Assembly (NCBI RefSeq): GCF_014212125.1
Contig: NZ_JACJVP010000030.1
Span: 165,955-229,954, forward strand
Direction: 5' to 3'
Source: Cohnella nanjingensis
GTDB taxonomy: Bacteria; Bacillota; Bacilli; Paenibacillales; Paenibacillaceae
DNA length: 64,000 nucleotides
Within the stretch, counting starts at the first letter, position 1, and each line of letters opens with the position of its first letter. This document shows positions 60,571 to 64,000 of this stretch, piece by piece. The translations under genes and the position numbers were made by a program. The notes under the pieces were generated by a model that was not told the DNA's origin, did no database searches, and saw only the letters and a list, made by a program, of their open reading frames with translations.

Positions 60571-61613
60571 TCGGCATCCAACGCCTTCCTGATCGCTTCG
60601 ACCACTTGGGCGATCGCATCCGGGAGCGGCGCCGCTACGCGGCAGCCCGCCGCCCGGACGTGCCCGCCGCCCTGGAATTGCTGCGCCACGGCGGCCACGT
60701 TCACGCGGCCGGCGGAGCGCATGCTGACTTTGACCGCATCGTCGCCGTGCTGCTTGAACAGGATGCCTACCTCTACGCCCTCGATGTTGCGCGGATAATT
60801 GACGAGTCCTTCAAGATCCTCGCTCTTGGCGCCGGTCTCGCTCATGTCCTCCGGCGTGACCCAGAGCCAGCCGACCCGCTGGTCTTCGCTGAACGTCAGC
60901 CGGGCGAGCGCCCGCTGGATCATCGACATTTGCTCCATCGTCATGCGCTCCAGCAGCTGCTCCGCGAGTCCGGGGCCGTCCACGCCCAGCTCGACGAGCT
61001 TGGAGGCGATGGCAAGCACCTTGGGGCTCGTATTCGCATAACGGAAGCCGCCGGTATCCGTGAGCATGCCGGTGTAGATGGCGGTCGCGACGTCGACGTC
61101 CAGCGGCACCCGGGCCGCTTCGAGCAATTCGAATAGAATCTCGGCCGTTGCGGCGGCGTCGAACCGGAGAAGATTCGCGGCGCCGAAGGCGTCGTTCGTC
61201 GGATGATGGTCGATGTTGAGCAGCTCCGCTTCCGGCGCGAACAGCTCCTTGGCGGCGCCGACGCGGGCGAAGTCCGCGCAGTCTACGGCGATGATCGATC
61301 GATAAGTACGGTCGGGCTTGCCCGCCGCGAGCGTGAGGAGGCGATCGCTCCCCCACAGGTATCGCAGGCGGGAAGGCGCCGGCCCATCATTGTATAAAGC
61401 ATAGGTCTTGCCTAGCTTCTCGAGCAGCCAGCCGATCGCGACGGTCGAGCTGATCGCGTCGCCGTCCGGCTGGACGTGCGAGACGACCAGAAAATCGTCG
61501 CGTTCGCGAATGAACGCGACCGCTTTGTCCAACTGCTCCTCCCACGAGGAGAGGGCGGCGTCGCCGCCGCCCGCTGCCGTCGTTACGGGGACGTTCCCGT
61601 TCGAGGCGCTCAT
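60567..61613 (-). CDS. nrnA: NrnA, bifunctional oligoribonuclease/PAP phosphatase, 348 aa
   Basis: DHH phosphoesterase: SHVQPDGDAISST, IIAVDCADF and LLNIDHHPTND in order, then DHHA1 with GGGHVRAAG. It degrades short RNA and 3'-phosphoadenosine 5'-phosphate. The location between rbfA and truB is usual for Paenibacillaceae. It overlaps rbfA by 4 bp. The first 25 residues are a low-complexity lead. Confidence 0.93.
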   Translation of the reverse strand: MSASNGNVPVTTAAGGGDAALSSWEEQLDKAVAFIRERDDFLVVSHVQPDGDAISSTVAIGWLLEKLGKTYALYNDGPAPSRLRYLWGSDRLLTLAAGKPDRTYRSIIAVDCADFARVGAAKELFAPEAELLNIDHHPTNDAFGAANLLRFDAAATAEILFELLEAARVPLDVDVATAIYTGMLTDTGGFRYANTSPKVLAIASKLVELGVDGPGLAEQLLERMTMEQMSMIQRALARLTFSEDQRVGWLWVTPEDMSETGAKSEDLEGLVNYPRNIEGVEVGILFKQHGDDAVKVSMRSAGRVNVAAVAQQFQGGGHVRAAGCRVAAPLPDAIAQVVEAIRKALDAE

Positions 61614-61966
61614 GCGTTGGGAGCTCCCCGGTTAATCTCTTGCAGCAGCGCTTCGATATGGCTGCCGTACTCAATCGAGCTGTCAAAGCGGAATTCGATC
61701 TCCGGCGTATGCCGCAGACGCATCCGGCGGCCCAGCTCCGAGCGGAGGAAGCCCTTCGCTCTCCCGAGCGCGTGCAAGGTGGCTTCCTTCTGTTCTTCGC
61801 TGCCGAGGATGCTCAGATATACCCGAGCCAGCGACAGATCGTTCGTCACGTCTACGCCCGTGACCGTGATGAATCCGATGCGGGGATCCTTCAACTCCGT
61901 CTGAATGAGAGAGCTGATCTCCTTCTTGATCTGTTCGCCGACCCGGCCGACGCGGAATTTAGCCAT
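61610..61966 (-). CDS. rbfA: RbfA, ribosome-binding factor A, 118 aa
   Basis: KH-like fold of RbfA: RVGRVGEQIKKEISSLIQTE, then KDPRIGFITVTGVDVTNDL and RMRLRHTPEIEFRFDSSIEY. It helps mature the 30S 5' end of 16S rRNA. It follows infB by 40 bp and there is no ylxP between them. ATG with GAGGTGAACGGC before it. Confidence 0.96.
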   Translation of the reverse strand: MAKFRVGRVGEQIKKEISSLIQTELKDPRIGFITVTGVDVTNDLSLARVYLSILGSEEQKEATLHALGRAKGFLRSELGRRMRLRHTPEIEFRFDSSIEYGSHIEALLQEINRGAPNA

Positions 61967-62005
61967 TGCCGTTCACCTCGTTTATGCTGACACGTCACGC
62001 AAGGA

Positions 62006-64000
62006 TTAGCGTTCCACCGACTCCATGATGAACGCTTCGAGCACGTCGCCTTGCTGAAGATCGTTGAACTTCTCCAGCGTGATGCCGCATTCGTAGCCTT
62101 CCGAAACTTCCTTCGCGTCATCCTTAAAACGTTTGAGCGAATCGATCTTGCCTTCGAAGACGACGACGCCGCCGCGTACGAGACGCACTTCGGCATTGCG
62201 CGCGACCTTGCCGTCCGTGATCATGCAACCCGCGATCGTGCCGACCTTGCTGACCTTGAACGTCTCGCGCACTTCCGCGTGACCGATGATCTTCTCTTTG
62301 AAGACCGGATCCAGCATGCCCTTCATCGCTTGCTCGATCTCTTCGATGACCTTGTAGATGATGCGATGCAGGCGAACGTCGACCTTCTCTTGCTCGGCCG
62401 TCGCCGCTGCGCGCGGTTCCGGACGAACGTTGAAGCCGATGACGATCGCCGCCGAAGCGAGGGCGAGCGAGATGTCCGACTCGGTGATCGCGCCTACGCC
62501 GCTGTGAATCGTCTTAACGCGAACGCCTTCGATGTCGATCTTCTCCAAGGAGCCTTTGAGCGCTTCGAGCGAACCTTGCACGTCGGCCTTGAGAATGACG
62601 TTGAGATCCTTGATCTCGCCCTCTTTGATCTTGTTGAACAGATCGTCGAGCGTCACCTTCTGGTTCGACTTCATCGTGTCCTGACGCGTCTTGATGGAGC
62701 GCTTGTCGGCGATCTCGCGCGCTTTGCGCTCGTCTTCGAACACCATGAACGGATCGCCGGCTTGCGGCACTTCCGTCAGGCCCGTGATCTCGACCGGCGT
62801 GGACGGTCCGACTTCCTTGACACGGCGTCCGCGGTCGTTCGTCATGGCGCGGATCCGGCCGAAGCAGTCGCCCGCTACGAACGCGTCGCCGACTTTAAGC
62901 GTACCGTTCTGCACGAGGATGCGGGCGATCGGTCCTTTGCCTTTGTCCAGCTCGGCTTCGATGACCGTGCCGCGCGCCCGTTTGTCCGGGTTCGCCTTAT
63001 AGTCGTTCACTTCGGAGACGAGCAGGATCATCTCGAGCAAGCCTTCGAGGTTGATACGCTGCTTCGCGGACAATTCCACGAAGATCGTATCGCCGCCCCA
63101 AGATTCCTGAACGAGACCGTATTCGGTCAGCTCTTGCTTCACCTTGTCCGGGTTCGCGCCCGGTTTGTCGATCTTGTTGACCGCTACGATGATCGGTACG
63201 TTCGCGGCCTTGGCATGGTTGATCGCTTCGACCGTCTGCGGCATGACGCCGTCGTCGGCCGCGACGACCAGAATCGTAATATCGGTAACCTGCGCGCCGC
63301 GGGCACGCATCGTCGTGAACGCTTCGTGACCCGGGGTGTCGAGGAACGTAATCTTCTTGCCGTGCACTTCGACTTGATAAGCGCCGATGTGCTGGGTGAT
63401 GCCGCCGGCTTCGCCGCTGGCGACTTGCGTCTCGCGAATCGCGTCCAGCAGCGTCGTCTTGCCGTGGTCGACGTGGCCCATGATGGTGACGACCGGCGGA
63501 CGGCTGATGAGCGCGTCCTCTTCGTCGTTCTCCTCGATCGTCTCGAAGTTCGTGTCCTCGACGACGATCTTCACCTCGGTCTCGACGTTGAATTCGCCTG
63601 CGACGAGCAGGATCGTATCCATGTCGAGATCTTGGTTGATCGTCGCCATGACGCCCATCATGAACAGCTTCTTGATGACTTCGGCCGCATCCTTGTGAAG
63701 CAGCTTGGCAAGGTCGCCGACCGTCATCTCGCCGCGGACGATAATCTTCTTCGGCGTGTTGTCGATCTTCTCGCGCGGAGGCAGGTTGCTCCGGCCTTTG
63801 CCGTTTTTGCCGCCTTTGCCTTTGCGCGGGCCGCCTCTGCCGCCTTCGTCGAACCGTCTGCCGAAATCGTTCTCCTTGCGTTTCGCGCCTGCGCCTGCCC
63901 CGCTATTGTTGTTGCGGTTGAAGTCGCTGTCGCGGGAACCGCGGTTGTCGCCGCGCCCCGCGCCGCCCGGACGGCTGCCGCCGCCTTGGCCGCCGCGACC
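62006..64000 (-). CDS. infB: InfB, translation initiation factor IF-2 (partial, runs off right edge)
   Basis: The last 664 residues are visible. The far N-terminal part is a Gly/Arg/Asn-rich linker, then the IF2_N motif (MTVGDLAKLLHKDAAEVIKK), G domain with GHVDHGKTT, DTPGHEAF and NKID, and the domains that bind fMet-tRNA. It guides initiator tRNA to the ribosome. The listed start within this region is not the true one: the frame is open to the window edge. First gene of the infB-rbfA-nrnA-truB-ribF group. Confidence 0.97.
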   Translation of the reverse strand, partial: GRGGQGGGSRPGGAGRGDNRGSRDSDFNRNNNSGAGAGAKRKENDFGRRFDEGGRGGPRKGKGGKNGKGRSNLPPREKIDNTPKKIIVRGEMTVGDLAKLLHKDAAEVIKKLFMMGVMATINQDLDMDTILLVAGEFNVETEVKIVVEDTNFETIEENDEEDALISRPPVVTIMGHVDHGKTTLLDAIRETQVASGEAGGITQHIGAYQVEVHGKKITFLDTPGHEAFTTMRARGAQVTDITILVVAADDGVMPQTVEAINHAKAANVPIIVAVNKIDKPGANPDKVKQELTEYGLVQESWGGDTIFVELSAKQRINLEGLLEMILLVSEVNDYKANPDKRARGTVIEAELDKGKGPIARILVQNGTLKVGDAFVAGDCFGRIRAMTNDRGRRVKEVGPSTPVEITGLTEVPQAGDPFMVFEDERKAREIADKRSIKTRQDTMKSNQKVTLDDLFNKIKEGEIKDLNVILKADVQGSLEALKGSLEKIDIEGVRVKTIHSGVGAITESDISLALASAAIVIGFNVRPEPRAAATAEQEKVDVRLHRIIYKVIEEIEQAMKGMLDPVFKEKIIGHAEVRETFKVSKVGTIAGCMITDGKVARNAEVRLVRGGVVVFEGKIDSLKRFKDDAKEVSEGYECGITLEKFNDLQQGDVLEAFIMESVER

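Noticed and set aside
10..63727. Many long opposite-strand ORFs (for example 55956-58046 plus, 42279-44051 plus, 26277-27917 plus)
   Set aside because: They are antisense shadows of pnp, ftsK and rny in GC-rich DNA; no ribosome sites, and arginine/alanine-rich composition without domains.
1..64000. CRISPR array, tRNA/rRNA genes, prophage or insertion sequence
   Set aside because: None seen: no short direct repeats with spacers, no cloverleaf noted, no integrase or transposase-like protein.

Overview
The window is a stretch of chromosome from a high-GC, endospore-forming member of the Firmicutes, most likely Paenibacillaceae (Cohnella or Paenibacillus-like). The evidence is gene order and content. 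Most of it is the Bacillales block known in B. subtilis as infB-rbfA-truB-ribF-rpsO-pnp-ylxY-mlpA-spoVFAB-asd-dapG-dapA-rnj-tepA-ylzJ-ftsK/spoIIIE-ymfFHIJKM-pgsA-cinA-recA-rny-ymdB-spoVS-miaB-ricA, here on the minus strand. Differences from Bacillus are nrnA between rbfA and truB, dut next to mlpA, and rimO, yajQ, recX and a SleB-type hydrolase inserted in the block. No tRNA, rRNA, CRISPR array, phage or transposase gene was seen.

Layout. About 1-10.8 kb is a variable region of small, mostly minus-strand housekeeping or stress genes: GNAT acetyltransferases, DinB-fold proteins, Nudix hydrolases, a cupin, lipoproteins and tiny membrane proteins, with one AT-rich RidA gene that looks imported. 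About 10.9-15.7 kb holds an MFS exporter and a biotin ECF transporter: bioY diverges from an ATPase gene and a fused ATPase-transmembrane gene, with a BirA-type operator between them. About 15.7-24.3 kb holds ricA, miaB, a lone pduL, a korAB ferredoxin oxidoreductase, a dipeptidase and spoVS. From 24.38 to 25.24 kb there are four tandem ~208-bp structured repeats, and a partial solo copy lies at 52.67 kb. From 25.3 kb to the right edge is the conserved core block.

Functions group as: RNA processing and translation (infB, rbfA, truB, rpsO, pnp, rny, RNase J, miaB, rimO); lysine/dipicolinate synthesis (asd, dapG, dapA, spoVFAB); DNA repair and segregation (recA, recX, cinA, ftsK); envelope functions (pgsA, rodZ-like ymfM, SleB-like hydrolase, ylxY); and proteolysis or modification (mlpA, ymfF/H/I, tepA). 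Developmental control is visible in the DNA: a sigma-H-type promoter before spoVS, a sigma-G-type promoter before the SleB-like gene, a sigma-K-type promoter before spoVFA, and a LexA box before recA.

The most striking anomaly is an in-frame TAG at codon 34 of dapG, which separates the KFGGTS substrate motif from the rest of an otherwise intact aspartokinase. I did not find a clearly new multigene system. The best candidates for something undescribed are the tandem structured repeats, the EcfA-EcfT fusion with its own BirA operator, the compact structured RNA between spoVS and the dipeptidase gene, and a decayed partial copy of the korB 3' end.
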